NCBI GenBank assembly: GCA_035236585.1
Contig: CP141126.1
Coordinates: 14,149,001 to 14,213,000 of the forward strand
Direction: 5' to 3'
Source: Warburgia ugandensis
Lineage: Eukaryota > Streptophyta > Magnoliopsida > Canellales > Canellaceae
DNA length: 64,000 nucleotides
The notes under the pieces are model-generated. The model was not told the origin of the DNA. It worked only from the letters and a program-made list of their open reading frames with translations, and searched no databases. Within the stretch, counting starts at the first letter, position 1. The number at the start of each line of letters is the position of its first letter. Position numbers and translations under genes: made by a program. Below, in pieces: positions 48,901-60,713 of the stretch.

Positions 48901-49120
48901 TTGGCACTGTAACCATCCGTTTAAAAGCCGAAATCAGAAGCGTACAGTACTCAGATGGCTTGCAATGTTTCTGCATGGTACAAAAATAAATGATCAATTT
49001 GATAGACGACTGGATGGTTGAAAAGAATGAGCCCCAACTCAATATACGCATGCCCACATATCAACTATTACAGATGCCTGACGTGAAGTGGATTCTTCTT
49101 TTGGGAGGGACCATCTTTTT
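45915..49120. other. AT-rich intergenic stretch, nothing recognised
   Basis: Very AT-rich between about 46500 and 48650 with no coding region, LTR pair or terminal repeat that I could pick out by eye. It could be decayed transposon sequence. Confidence 0.4.
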
Positions 49121-49217
49121 CACACATCATTGTCGTGTAACCTTGAGATCACAAGTTCAAGGCATGAAAATAGTGTCTTACAAAATATGAGAGCTCATGC
49201 ACCGGAACTGTTCTTTT
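49121..49217 (+). mobile_element. Au-like SINE with internal deletion
   Basis: 5' half CGTGTAACCTTGAGATCACAAG and TGTCTTACAAAATATG, then directly GAGCTCATGCACCGGAACTG. The middle (GGTCCGCCCCTTCC region) is deleted. Confidence 0.75.
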
Positions 49218-50046
49218 TTTACAAATATTTTCTGCTTCAGGAAAGTAAAGGCGTTGGTATTGGTCACACAATTACGTGAGTTCTATTAAGTGCAAAACCG
49301 CTGTGGCTTGTCGTGCATGGGAGCATGCATGGTGCAGCCATGTGTAATCCCATTTCCAAAGAGATCAAAAGGGAAAACTCTCATAATCCTTTCCCTCCGG
49401 TTTTCCTCGTCCTTTTTCTACATTATAGTAATTTCATTTACAATTACACGTCAATGTACATCAACAACTGCATCCCTTTTTTTCTTCTATTTCTTTTGCT
49501 TTTTTTATTTGAGAAAACAATAAGCCCTACTTCTGTGTACATCTTTAACCTTCTCCCAGTTCCTTTCTTTTTTGCCTTTTTCTGGTTAAGTAATGCATGT
49601 GAGGCCAGATGAAGCTTAATTACATGATACGTATCGACATCGACGTGGTTCTCTCTCCCTCTTCTTTCGTAGCATGAAGACGTCCAAATAATGATCAGAA
49701 ACTGACAGTCTTTGAGATTTCTGAGTGTCCTCTCATGGAGTTAAGATCAGAGGCTTGAGATATGGCCGTGGGCTGATTGGACCATTTGTATTTCTGTCAT
49801 TGTTTGGCACGCGGTCTCGTCTGAGATAAAATTCCTACAAGACAGTGGGTGACAGACATCGTTATCCTAACGTTTCATAATCAAGAACAGCAACAAAAGA
49901 TTATCATGTAATGGATCCCATCAGAACATGTGCAGAGATGATTGTTGTTGTATGTGGATATGGAGATGCATATACGTAGTTACATGTATGCGTACAAATG
50001 TTGAACCTAGACAACCCCAGTCGTCAATGTTACATTTTAATTAAAT
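49218..50046. other. Intergenic, nothing recognised
   Basis: Contains a T-rich stretch near 49415-49570. Its hydrophobic ORFs reflect composition. Confidence 0.4.
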
Positions 50047-50242
50047 AGACGAAAAAAAGGACAGTTGGTGCATGAAGCTCCCCGAGTATGCAGTGTCCAG
50101 TAAAGGAGCAGACCGCAAGTGTCTATAATATGCAGCATTAGCTTGTATTTTTGCAAGAGGCTATTTCTACGCCTTTAACCAATGACCTTAAGACCACCGG
50201 AGGGCAACTCTACTGTTGCACTAAGGCTCCCCTTATATATTG
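50047..50242 (-). mobile_element. Au-like SINE, full length with 14-bp TSD
   Basis: Minus copy with GGTGCATGAAGCTCCCCGAG at its 3' end and TTGCACTAAGGCTCCCC at its 5' end. Flanked by CATTTTAATTAAAT at 50033-50046 and 50243-50256. Confidence 0.9.
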
Positions 50243-50497
50243 CATTTTAATTAAATGCCAAATAAATATTTTATCCAATATAATGCATCAATTACTGATG
50301 AAAATCAATATTTATCTTACATATTAGTTGATACGGTTGATGATCCGGTCAACCTGCACATAAGTAGCAGTACATCATCAAAATTGACCCCAGCTACTTC
50401 CGTAGCACCAACGCGACTAACTTAACAAACAAGTCATCAATAGTAAACCATTGCTATTAACTCATAAACAAAACACATCCGGATTATCTGCTAAAAC

Positions 50498-53400
50498 TTA
50501 CTCTCGTGGACGAGACGCCCAGAGGGAGCTGAGCGCCCGTAATCGGGCGTAGTACTCTCCGATCACCAAGAAACAGCGAGCGGCTTGTCGGACCGTCAAC
50601 ATTTGCCGCATTTGGTGAAGGGTTTGCTGTCTCAGGATATCAGCCTACAGATCGAACAAAATAATTTAGCAGAGAACTATAAACAAAGAAATGGAGGAGA
50701 CATGGACATGTTCATCTGTTGGGTGTATGTATTCAAACAGATGGATCCCCGTGTGAGAGAGATGGGCACAAACAATAAACAATGAATTTCCAAAGAGATG
50801 AAACCCATGAACTTGTCTAATTGATGGGATTTGGACTCTTCCAATCATAGATTACAAAAATAATTTCCGTTCATTTGTTAATAAACAAATAATTTTTTAG
50901 ATTATATGGATGGATATAGCTGAAATTTTCAAAGGTCGTGTAGTTGGGTGGCTGTCCTTGATTTCACCCGTCCCTGTTTTTTATTGGGTTTTTGTTATTT
51001 TGACCATATGGGGAGTCGTTGGTAAGTAGGAAAAGATAGCAAAAAATTTCAGCAACATGTAGCGGGATAATGACAAGGAAAAACATTTGCTCGGCTTCGC
51101 GAGGAAATTAAATGATTCGGTATTGACCGTGTCAAAGCTATCCAACTTGACAGAAATAAGAACTCGGCCCATTGTGTAATTCACTTTTGGACTTCATCTT
51201 GGGGTATGGGACCTACCAAGACACTAGATGATTCTTCTGGGGCTTTCTGTTTTCCCCATGGGTACGGTCTCTTTGGTAATTTGCTTGAGGAATGTGTGTC
51301 ATTATTGATTACAAAGAGACCAATTAGAGAAGGTTTTGATAAAGGAGGAGCGTCGTTATCAAAAGGAGCTTAGATGTGTACTTAATTAGGGTTAGTAAAC
51401 TGCCAGCTAAAAGGGCTGCACGAAGCAGGATTTGGGGAAGAGGCTAACCACAAGGGCCTAAAGTAAACTGCCAGCTGATCCTATAAAATCTATTGAGAAA
51501 GTACATCAGAACTTAGGGATACAAAGATGAAGACAATGGTTAAATGAATTGGGACAGCCTCGGTGCACAAACCTCAAGCATATGTGGGGTCTAGGAAAGG
51601 AGTGAACTAGAAGGATCAATAGTATGCAGCCTTAATTTGCATTTTGCAAGAGGCTGTTTTCACAGGCTTGAAACCATGGCCTTAAGGTCACACGATGACA
51701 ATTTTACCGTTACGCCAAGACTCTACTATACAATGAAACAAGATAAGGAAAAGTACCTGGTGAACGAATCCTTCAAGATTGGCTAGCTTTCCTAAGGCGA
51801 AAACCATCTGACCCATGTAATCACCAACGTGAGCCCCATCGCTTAGGGTTCCGTTGGCCATGGTCTCTGCCAGGGATTGCTGGAGTTGCTCTAGGCCTTG
51901 GGAAAGTGCCTCCTCTGCCTGTTGGGATGACTGTTGGAGGTTACAGATACCCATTAGCTGATGCTCCGTTAATGGGTCTAGTTGGGGCATTAGCACCTGC
52001 TCCATTCAAATCCAATACAAAATCAACAGTCAAACAACTGACATAGCTAGTGCGTACCCAATGGAGTCATTTCTCATGAAAATTCTTGGGCGATGCTGAT
52101 ATTTCTTTAGACTACAAATGAGATATCCACACTCACGCCAAAACTTCTCTAGTAATTTGAACTTGGAGTGTGAACCCAAGGAAACAATGCAACTATTGGA
52201 ATAAGTGCGTACAGAGAGTCAAATGATTTATATCTTTAAATATCATTATCATTATGATTAAGACCTTATCCCGATTAGGGATCGGCTGCATAAATCTTGT
52301 TCATCTATTCCTCTCCAGTACGTGTTATGGCTTCATATAATTCCAAAGTTTTTAAATCTTTTTATACCACTTCTATCTGCTTTCTTTTAGGCTTTTACCC
52401 TTGCCCTTTTAAATGCTTCAACCTGGATTCCCTCGCTCCTTTTAACCGATTCTGTTTTGGGTCTCTGTTGGACATATCTAAACCATCTAAGTCTAATTTT
52501 CCTTGTCTTGTTATCTATTGATACTACTCGTAAGTTATATCTAATTTTCTTTTTCTTACCACTCATTCATCTCGATATCCATATTTTGGAGACGCTCATC
52601 CCATGCACGTGTTCTTCTTTATATCATTAAATATGATAAATTAAAACTTCAAGCTCCAAAAACTGAGCAAGAGAGAGTAGGCAGTGTTGATTTAGGTTTC
52701 AATAGCTTCTAGTTGCGAACCTTGATGAGTTCGGAGGGCCGGAAACCACCCATCCAGAGAAAACACCGCTCAGCCGGAGTTGTCCACATTCCGGTGATAA
52801 GGTGGAAGACGTCCGACTTGGCAGCCATGCCTTTAAGTCGGAAAATCTCATCGTAGTGAGCAAGACATCCATCTACTATGACTCTAAGATTTCCATCGGT
52901 CAAGTGAGCATGCAAGCCCGCTCGGAGCTCAGACATATGCCTTCGGTTCTCATCCAACCATCTCGTGTATTCCATGTCAAACATTGCCACCCCTGTAAGA
53001 TAATAACAGTAAGAACGTAAATCCAACACTAAGCTTGCTCTGGACCTGAAAAAAAAAAGGAAAAAAAGAAGAAGAAGATCTAGCAATAGAAGCAGTACAT
53101 GAGGCTTGTACAAAGTCCGGGCAGATGGTTGATGATCCAAACCGTTCATCCTATATCTAGTGAGAAGCAAGACCATCCAAAAATGTCCTTGGTGGGCCAC
53201 CAAACCAGTCACCCCTCTTGCTCATCTTCATGGATAATGCACGAGAGGGCAAAATGGACTTTCTGCTAATGGATGATCTCTAGTTTTAGCTTTGATTTTG
53301 TCTACTAAATCTGGGCTTTTTGGTCATTCTAGCAATCAATTCAGTCCCATATTTTTCGTCTTTAATAATAACCTTTGGACACTTGTGTCAATTCATATTC

Positions 53401-55684
53401 TGGAAATTATGAGAAAGAAAATTACCCGTGCTAATATTTGCCCCTGCACCACCGGCTGCTGTTAGGAACAGACCCTGAGTCCACCAAAATTTTCACAGAA
53501 AAAATTAATAAAAAATTCTGATAAAAAATTAGGAAATTCAACTCCTTTTTTTTTCTTTTCTTTTTTTAACTTATTAATGTATATTCTGAGAGAATAACCT
53601 GTGATATCGCTCTCTGAAGCTCATGTTCCATCTGAGTAAGCTTTATTCTACTGGTTTCTAACTGCTGCACGTAAGCCTGAGTGCAGAAAACAAAGAAAAT
53701 CATCATGGGCAAGGGCCATATTTTCTATTTACCCGGCGAGTTTTCCACCCAGTTTGATTATTCATCCGGTCAAGATTTTGAAATATGACAAGTTTCGAGA
53801 AAAGGAAATGATGGATTATGAGCCACCCACCTTTTTCCTCAGTCTGCTCTTCCGTGCCGCCTCTCTGTTCTGAGCTAAACGTCTTAGTGTCTGCAAAGTA
53901 ACGGAGTTGAATGCTGAGTGTTAGCTTGCGACGCAGAAATTTGAATTAGTCATGGGATTGAAAATGACCATACAAAAGTAAATAAATCAGAATATAAGAT
54001 AGATAAATGGCATCAAATAGTTCTCCTGACCTTGGCATCTAATGTCTTGGATCCAGTATTAGCTCCCTTCCTCTGCAAAATCAAATAAAAGAAATAAAAA
54101 TTTTCCGGGTATGATGCAGTTCATTGCCATATTTGGTTGTTAGTTCAAGTATACGAGGGGAATATGATTAGACTTGTAATTTTCTAGAACTGATTTCAAA
54201 GCTGGTGTTAAAATCACAGAAGTTTGGTCCATTTCTCATAGAAATTTTAGCTTGGGTTTTGTAGTATTGGGAGCTGTGATTATAGAATATTGTTTAAGGA
54301 TATTGCAGTTCTCTGTAGAAAGAAAGGGAGATGACATGGTTACTCCTTGTTTCTGACATTGACAGACCTTATAGTTAGCGCATTATCGTACCCCATACTG
54401 GCTTCTTTCATTTATAAGTTCTGCTTTATCTTTGGGTTTGCCACTAATGATTCACAGCAAGAACCAGGAGAACTTAAAAAAGAAAAGTTTTACTATAGTT
54501 GCTGATGGTGAAAGAGCACCATTTATAGGCTAGTTTGGGTATTTGAGCCATCTAAGACCAGATTTTTTTAGCATAAATGGTATGGATAATTGTGAAGAAC
54601 TTGCTTTTCTTGGATTCTGAGATTTGGGTTTTGGTGGGAGCCCATAAAAAACGAGGAATATAAGGATCGTTGCGCATAAAAGCTATAAACAGTATTATTT
54701 CTTCAGTTCTGGGGATTTGGGTTGAACAAGAAGACTTTTCATAAATAACAGAAATAGTAATAAAAGACTCTGCTTTTACTGTACTTCGGCACTCACGTTC
54801 AAGAGGAAATATGATTCCATGTAGGAATGATGACTACGGTAATGTTGAGATTTATGGTTAAAAGAGCGAAGGATTTCATTACAGGAAATTATGACAATGG
54901 CAATAATGGCTGAAAACAATAATTGCAAGAAAACGTTACTTTTCTTAAATTTTGGGTGCTTTGGTTTTGAGAAGGTAATGATAATGAAGATAGAACAGTG
55001 CTGGTTTGTAAAGATTCTTACTTTTTCTTGGGCTTTGGGTTGATGATTTGGTGGTCCTGGTCTGGAGGAATCACTTGCCATCTCTGCTTGTTGATGCTGT
55101 TGCTGTGGGTGCTCAGTAGACTGATCTGATGCTTTTCTACTGATAGGAGATTCTGGTTCCAACTGAGCATCTACTTTACAGCAAACAGTGTTCTGAGCAG
55201 ATCCTGAATCAGTGCTTTCCGCTGACTGAGAGTTACCCTGTTGAAAAAACCAACACTTTGAAACTAGTCCTTCTCAAGCATAAACGAAACAGTAGAAAGA
55301 GGGAACTTCTCTGGTCTTCTAATAGAACCCATATCAGACATGATCGAAGGAGGCTATTACTCTTGGGGTTTGCTGAAATCTCATTGGCCATGAAGGGAAG
55401 ATTTCCAGAGTAGGAGGTCTGATTGTAAAGAGAGCTGCAAAAAGAAAACATAAAGAGGATTTAAAAGCACAATTCAGGAAATTGATATGGGATCAAGAAA
55501 GAAGGACCAGATCTCAAATTTTCAGAAAGGAAGCGATCCCTTTTCTGCAGTTGCAGAGTAAGTAACAACTGCAGAGAGTACAAAATTCTATTTTTGATGC
55601 ATCACACCACTCAAGTTTCCCGTCTCAGAATGCTTTCCGTGATGGAAAAGGTAAGTAACTGGCGTCGACAATTTCAAACCTGTT

Positions 55685-55773
<89 letters not shown>

Positions 55774-56447
55774 GAAGTTGGTTATGATTATAGAACGTTA
55801 TCAGAAGAGGCATACATTTTGTGTCTTCATCATTTCTAATTCCAACTCCTTGAAGAAGTTTAGGCACTAGAGCTTCTTGCAACTCCACAAATTCGAAAGA
55901 AGATCCTTGTTGATCACTGCTCAGCAACCCAAGATTTGTATCAGTAAGCATATTACTAAGAACAAAAAAACCGTATAAAGAAGGGGAAGAAAAACTAGTA
56001 TAAATGAATGAACAGAATAGTAGCGACTCCATGGGAGAAATCGATAAACAGTACCAAAAATTTGAAGCAACTAGGAATAAAATATAGAAAGATAGTGGTT
56101 TGCAGTTTGCACAAAGGAAAAGATAAAATGGTTCAAGTAAAATATATAAAGACGGTGTTTGCAGTTTGCATAAAGGAAAAGGTAAAATGATTCTAGCAAC
56201 GTTATAGAACACAAACAAAAGACCCATAAAACAGCAGAAACTTCCGAGAGAATGTGATAAACAGTCCATGGAGCACACGGACATAAATTTGTATAAACGA
56301 TGAGGCGAAAACCAGCAGAAAATAGATTGATGAACATTACAAGAAATTGGTGGCAGGTGTGATCCCTTGAAGGACCCCATATCCAATATGTTGATTTGAG
56401 GGCCCCGAATCTGACAAACCAGTTTCTCCAATCCTATTACCCGCCAT
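50498..56447 (-). CDS. TGA9: TGA-class bZIP transcription factor (TGA9/TGA10-like)
   Basis: Eleven exons on the minus strand: 56341-56447, 55816-55955, 55361-55434, 55022-55237, 54031-54072, 53831-53890, 53599-53676, 53426-53474, 52721-52992, 51757-51996, 50498-50644. All have GT...AG edges and compatible phases, for 474 residues. The N-terminus (MAGNRIGETGLSDSGPS) and TLEIFPSWPMRFQQTPR resemble the TGA9/TGA10 group. The bZIP basic region is residues 194-213 with Asn201-X7-Arg209, and zipper leucines are 219, 226 and 233. The DOG1 domain follows (about 262 onward: MFDMEYTRWLDENRRHMSE, AERCFLWMGGFRPSELIK), then QQAEEALSQGLEQLQQSLAE and the conserved tail QAARCFLVIGEYYARLRALS to PRE-stop. TGA factors bind TGACG elements in the nucleus; TGA9/TGA10 act with CC-type glutaredoxins in anther development and in stress responses. 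It appears intact. TGA9 versus TGA10 is a judgement. Confidence 0.93.
51409..51461 (-). mobile_element. 53-bp truncated Au-like SINE with perfect 15-bp TSD
   Basis: Only the SINE 3' end is present (AAGGGCTGCACGAAGC... on the plus strand). It is flanked by AGTAAACTGCCAGCT at 51394-51408 and 51462-51476. It lies in the last intron of the TGA gene. Confidence 0.87.
51551..51724 (-). mobile_element. Au-like SINE in the last TGA intron
   Basis: Full-length-like: ACAGCCTCGGTGCACAAACC (3' end), GCAAGAGGCTGTTTTCACAGG, and GTTACGCCAAGACTC (5' end). Its right edge is about 33 bp from the donor at 51756. Confidence 0.88.
52241..52620 (-). mobile_element. 5'-truncated RTE LINE copy in a TGA intron
   Basis: Matches the 3' end of the RTE element at 28691: AAGACCTTATCCCGATTAGG tail, then diverged ORF C-terminus (CATCTAAGTCTAATTTTCC..., CTTACCACTCATTCATCTCG). 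It is more diverged than the copies at 28691 and 63554, hence older. It sits in the intron between exons 52721-52992 and 51757-51996, in the same strand as the gene. Confidence 0.88.
55690..55769. repeat. (CT)n microsatellite in a TGA intron
   Basis: About 40 uninterrupted CT dinucleotides, GA on the gene's sense strand, in the intron between exons 55816-55955 and 55361-55434. Confidence 0.97.
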
Positions 56448-58078
56448 GCAAGAACTCTTCATACCAGCTCAACTTTCAGCAGATGGCTTCCACAAACTCT
56501 AGTTATTCTGAACACCTTTTCCAAGCCTTCTTTCTGAGAAGGGAAAAGGAGAAGGAAAAAACCTCACCTGATAATCGGTCAAAAGATAATCAAAATCTGC
56601 ATCGATTTCCACCGAGTGACTAATAAGTCTTTGAGCAAAACAGTTTCTAGAAAAGCTAATGAAGGAGGAGAAGAAAAGAACTTTTCAGAAACAGAAGAAC
56701 TCAATTCAAGTTTCACTGTTTCCTTACCATGCAAAGCCAGTTTTGTTGAAAAAAACCTCAGAGCATGACCCCTTGGATAGAGAAAAACAAGAACCAAAGA
56801 GGAAAGGCAGAATGGATGAAAGCTATTTTCAAGTATAGCCAACTGGGTAATATTTTCTGTTTATATTCCTGACTGAAGCTGATCTTGCTCCTTAATTCTT
56901 CAACAGCAATCAAATTCTCCAAGGGTCTCTCTCTCCCTTCCTGTTTTCTTCATGACATGATTACGATGTTCGGTTCTTATCAGCCTCTGCAGTAATATTA
57001 TCAGCTCTGAAATTCACCCAGTACAAAAGATCTGGTCCTTGAAAACATGTCTAATAGGTGTGGGGTTTCAAAAGAGAGAGGCAATTGTTGGGCCCACTTG
57101 TAGGAATCCACTGGAACCCTGACTCCCACTCCACTCTTAACCGACTCTAATCTCTAATTGGTTGTGATTTGGGGCCCCCAAGTGACTTAAGTAGTAGTTA
57201 ACAAAACCAGCTTTGAATAGTGGGATGGGCAAAGTTTCTTTCAATTAAAAAGATTGGAAGGCCTTGTCTTGTTTCTCTTTTGTACTCCTCAAGGGACGAG
57301 TTTACTTTGACAACTCATGGCCTTTGATGAAAAACATAGGCGCATTTTCCTGCTCATTAACCTTTCAATCAAAACAATGCAATAATCAGGTACAAGCAAA
57401 TCCACATGTATTTTTAATCCTGACCTTTAAATGGATTTGTTTGGTATTATCCCTTTTGTTGATGGGTCAACATCCAGCCTTGTCAATATCTACGATCATG
57501 CCACAGCAAGATTCCTAGCCATAAGCAGATATTAGGTTGGGGCATACCAGTACTTAGCACAGGTCCATGGGAGTATTGATTTCCTTGGCTTAATTCGTCC
57601 TCAGGCTCTACCCCATAGACAATAAATTGAACCATTACTAATCAAGAAATTCCAAAAGGTTATCTGAAAAGAGAAATTTGTGTAAAGTAAAGATTAATTA
57701 AGTAGATGGTTAGAAATCCAAATCGTTCATCTTGGGCGTCTTAAATACCCAAAACAGATCCTCCATCAGATGATCCTGAGACTCTGACAGATTTATGGTG
57801 CATAAACTGTCTATGATATGGCTCATGAGATGAAGGTTTGAGATCACCCAAGATCTGGGTTCCACCAAAGCTGTGGCTGTCATGAACTTTTTACGCGCGC
57901 AGACATGAGACAAACCGTCTAGTTACTCATTTTCTATACAGGGATGTATCTAGTAGCAGGTGTATTGGTAATTAAAGAAATCCTTGATAAGGATTTTCAA
58001 GGCATGATATGAGGTAGATGATCTGCTTAGTAGACCTCAGAAAACCAAATGCCCAGTGCAGATATAACATGTATACAC
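56448..58078. other. TGA gene upstream region
   Basis: Expected to hold the 5' UTR and promoter of the minus-strand TGA gene. I see no unambiguous TATA box and no other gene. Confidence 0.5.
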
Positions 58079-58093
58079 TAATCAAATTATTTG

Positions 58094-58263
58094 AAGGAGG
58101 AGAGTTGTTTCTCGTATGACTTTGATATCACGGGTTTAGGTACGGAAATTTTTTTTTTGTAAAATGCAAGATAAAGACTGCATACTATTAGCCTTTATGA
58201 TCTGGCCCTTCCCTGAACCTTATATACGTGGGATCTTCATGCACCAGGCTACCCTTTTTATAG
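58094..58263 (+). mobile_element. Au-like SINE with near-perfect 15-bp TSD
   Basis: Body GATATCACGGGTTTAGG, CTGGCCCTTCCCTGAACC, and end CATGCACCAGGCTACCC. Flanks TAATCAAATTATTTG (58079-58093) and TAATCAAATTATCTG (58264-58278) differ at one base. Confidence 0.88.
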
Positions 58264-58278
58264 TAATCAAATTATCTG

Positions 58279-60640
58279 GTGGGCGGCCGAATAATCCAGC
58301 TGATTAATGATCCCAAACAACAGCATGGATTGAAACAAATGAATGGATATATTAATTCGCTTTGAAGTGGGCACTGATCGATTGGTTAAAACTGCTTGAT
58401 TTTTGCAACAGGCTACCCGATAACCTGCTATTGAGGACTGTTTCAATCAGGGGGAACTCTTTCAGCCACATAATGCATAACCTAGAGAGAGAGAGATGCT
58501 ACAATTAGGTCATGGACCCATGACTCTTTCCATAGAAGAAGCATACAAATATTTTATGCTGCAGCCCATCTGCTGCCTTTGTAGGTAGTATGCCCGCACC
58601 AATTATTCCTTCAGATGACCAATGATTAGCCTAAAATAGACTAGTTTCTAATAGAGAAGAGCCATGGATTAGGTGAATTCATTTGAGCCTATCCCTTAAT
58701 GCCTACGTACAACGTCTTCTCTACATGGAAAAATCTAGATAATCAGTTTGTGAACTACTTTATGACCGAGCTTCCACATCCTAAAACAATTCGATTGCGT
58801 ATTGGTCTGACTATAAATAGGATTCATCATTTCTGCGCCGTCGTCACTAGCCCATCTAATTAATTGTAACTTTCTCTTAATGGCATGTTAGTGGCTGAAA
58901 TATGTTCAACTGTAGATCTGATTATCTTTTCCTAGTTTTGATACAAGCGTATAGATCTCTCACAATGTGGAAGATTACAATGACCTCATTAAGTTCATGC
59001 ACATAAAAAGTGTGCTGCAACAAACAGATTAATTAACCAGGCCTTGTCCCTTAGCCTTTCAATATTGAGACAGAAAAGTCTCTCTACTCTGTGATTATCT
59101 GATTTTGGGAGGATTAAAGGCAAGTCAAACAGTTTAGGCCCATGTATCTCGTAGTTTAGTTATAACCTTGCTAATTTTTGTTCTCTTGGCTGTTTGCCGT
59201 GAGGATAACAAACTGCGGAAGAACTATTTAAGAACAAACAGTCCAAGGACAATGGGTATTTTCTCTTTGTTTGAATAGTTTTATCTATATTTCTAAGGCT
59301 GAAAAGAGCAGGGGAGCAAACAATCCATGGACAACTCATTCTAAGATTTGTTAACTTCTTGCCTGTTGTGGGCAAGTACTACCACTCTTAGTAGGTTCCC
59401 CAGGACCTCCATCTCCAAGCCTTTGAATTTTATACATCAATGCTTCATGCATTGGAGTCAATTGGTGACCTTTTCCTTCGCTGTTACATCTTCAAACAGG
59501 GTTGTAAGTCTAAAAACCTTTGACAGCTCATTTAAAAGCCGAAAATGAAGAGGAATTCAGCTGAGCTATTGAAAGAAGAAGGGATAGGCTACCTGCCCGG
59601 ATAACGAACCATGACAGGAATAGGTGGTTGTAGACAACTAAGGCATCTCTCCTGAATATGCCTGTGCAGGTTTGAGTTGCCACTTTCCATTGACCAGTGA
59701 TTACATTTAGGAAGGTGTGAGAATTGTTTTGTAATTCTTCGCTTGTGAACACATACGAACACAAAAGATACCTTGGAGAATCATCCATTGTCCACAGCCC
59801 TGCCAAACGGCCCAGTAAAATTGCCATTACCGAAACAAGTACTGATTTGGTTGAGCGATGGCAGGCTGTTCTAAAAGTTGACTTTCCGGATGAGATTTAG
59901 AAAGCATCCGTCGTTTCCTGTCTCCCTAGCAACTCTTGATAACAACAGGCAAACAACCCCCCGTTACAAATCCTGGTAAGTCCACTATGCATGTGCCTTT
60001 TCCTTTCAAATCTAACCTAATTTTTACCATCAACGAGGCAGGGCTGATTCAAGCTCAACCATCCAATCAGTGGGAGCCCCCATACAAACAGTGACGCAGA
60101 CCCTCCCAACAATCCACGGGAGAGATTAGTAGATGCCCAAATATCAATCAGCAATTGAAGCAACTGAGTATATTAGTTTTCCTTGTATTAACAGTAGGGC
60201 CAAATGGTTGGATTGACACAAAAAGGGAGGGTGGGTGGGTAACAATCACAAGTATCTCATCTCAAATCGATTGTTTAGGTGCATCTTTGTTAGTATCACT
60301 TTCTTCAAAACCTTATGACCATGGACTCCATGGTGATCAAAGGAACTCAAAAGAAGATAATAAGTGAATGGAAGCCTATAACGATCATTATGGCCGTCTG
60401 GTGCCAATAGTTAAATTCCATGCTGCAAAAAGGAGAAAGAATTTGGGGAAATAAAATAAAGCAATGACATCAAATGAACAGAGCACAGTTCAATTGAATA
60501 AGCCAACTCCACTACTGATGGCATATAACCACTCACGAAGGGTTTCTCTGTAAGCATCTTCTCAAACAGTTCAAGTAACACAGCCGAAAAGGTTATCTGT
60601 GTGCTAGGCTACTAGTGCTCCAGAACTCACTACCGCCAGT
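58279..60640. other. Intergenic, no recognised gene
   Basis: ORFs such as the one at 59528-59827 (minus) do not match any family I know and lack splice or domain support. A local near-duplicate (ACAAACAGTCCAAGGACAA near 59235, GCAAACAATCCATGGACAA near 59316) is present. Confidence 0.4.
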
Positions 60641-60713
60641 TAAAAGGGCCGTTCGTGTATGCAGAGTCTGAGAAAGGGGTCGACCATATGGGTCTATAGT
60701 ATGCAGCCTTATA
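60641..60713 (-). mobile_element. Au-like SINE, 3' fragment
   Basis: AAAAGGGCCGTTCGTGTATGC and GAAAGGGGTCGACCATATGG match the 3' half in minus orientation. Confidence 0.75.

Noticed and set aside
49290-49612. Hydrophobic open frames suggesting a membrane protein
   Set aside because: Driven by a T-rich stretch; two overlapping frames are equally open and lack domain motifs.
55594-55839. Ser-Leu repeat open frame on the plus strand
   Set aside because: Translation of the CT microsatellite in a TGA intron.
56008-56431. Long minus-strand open frame around the first TGA exon
   Set aside because: The TGA reading uses a different frame here (ATG at 56447) and matches the family; this open frame runs through the intron.
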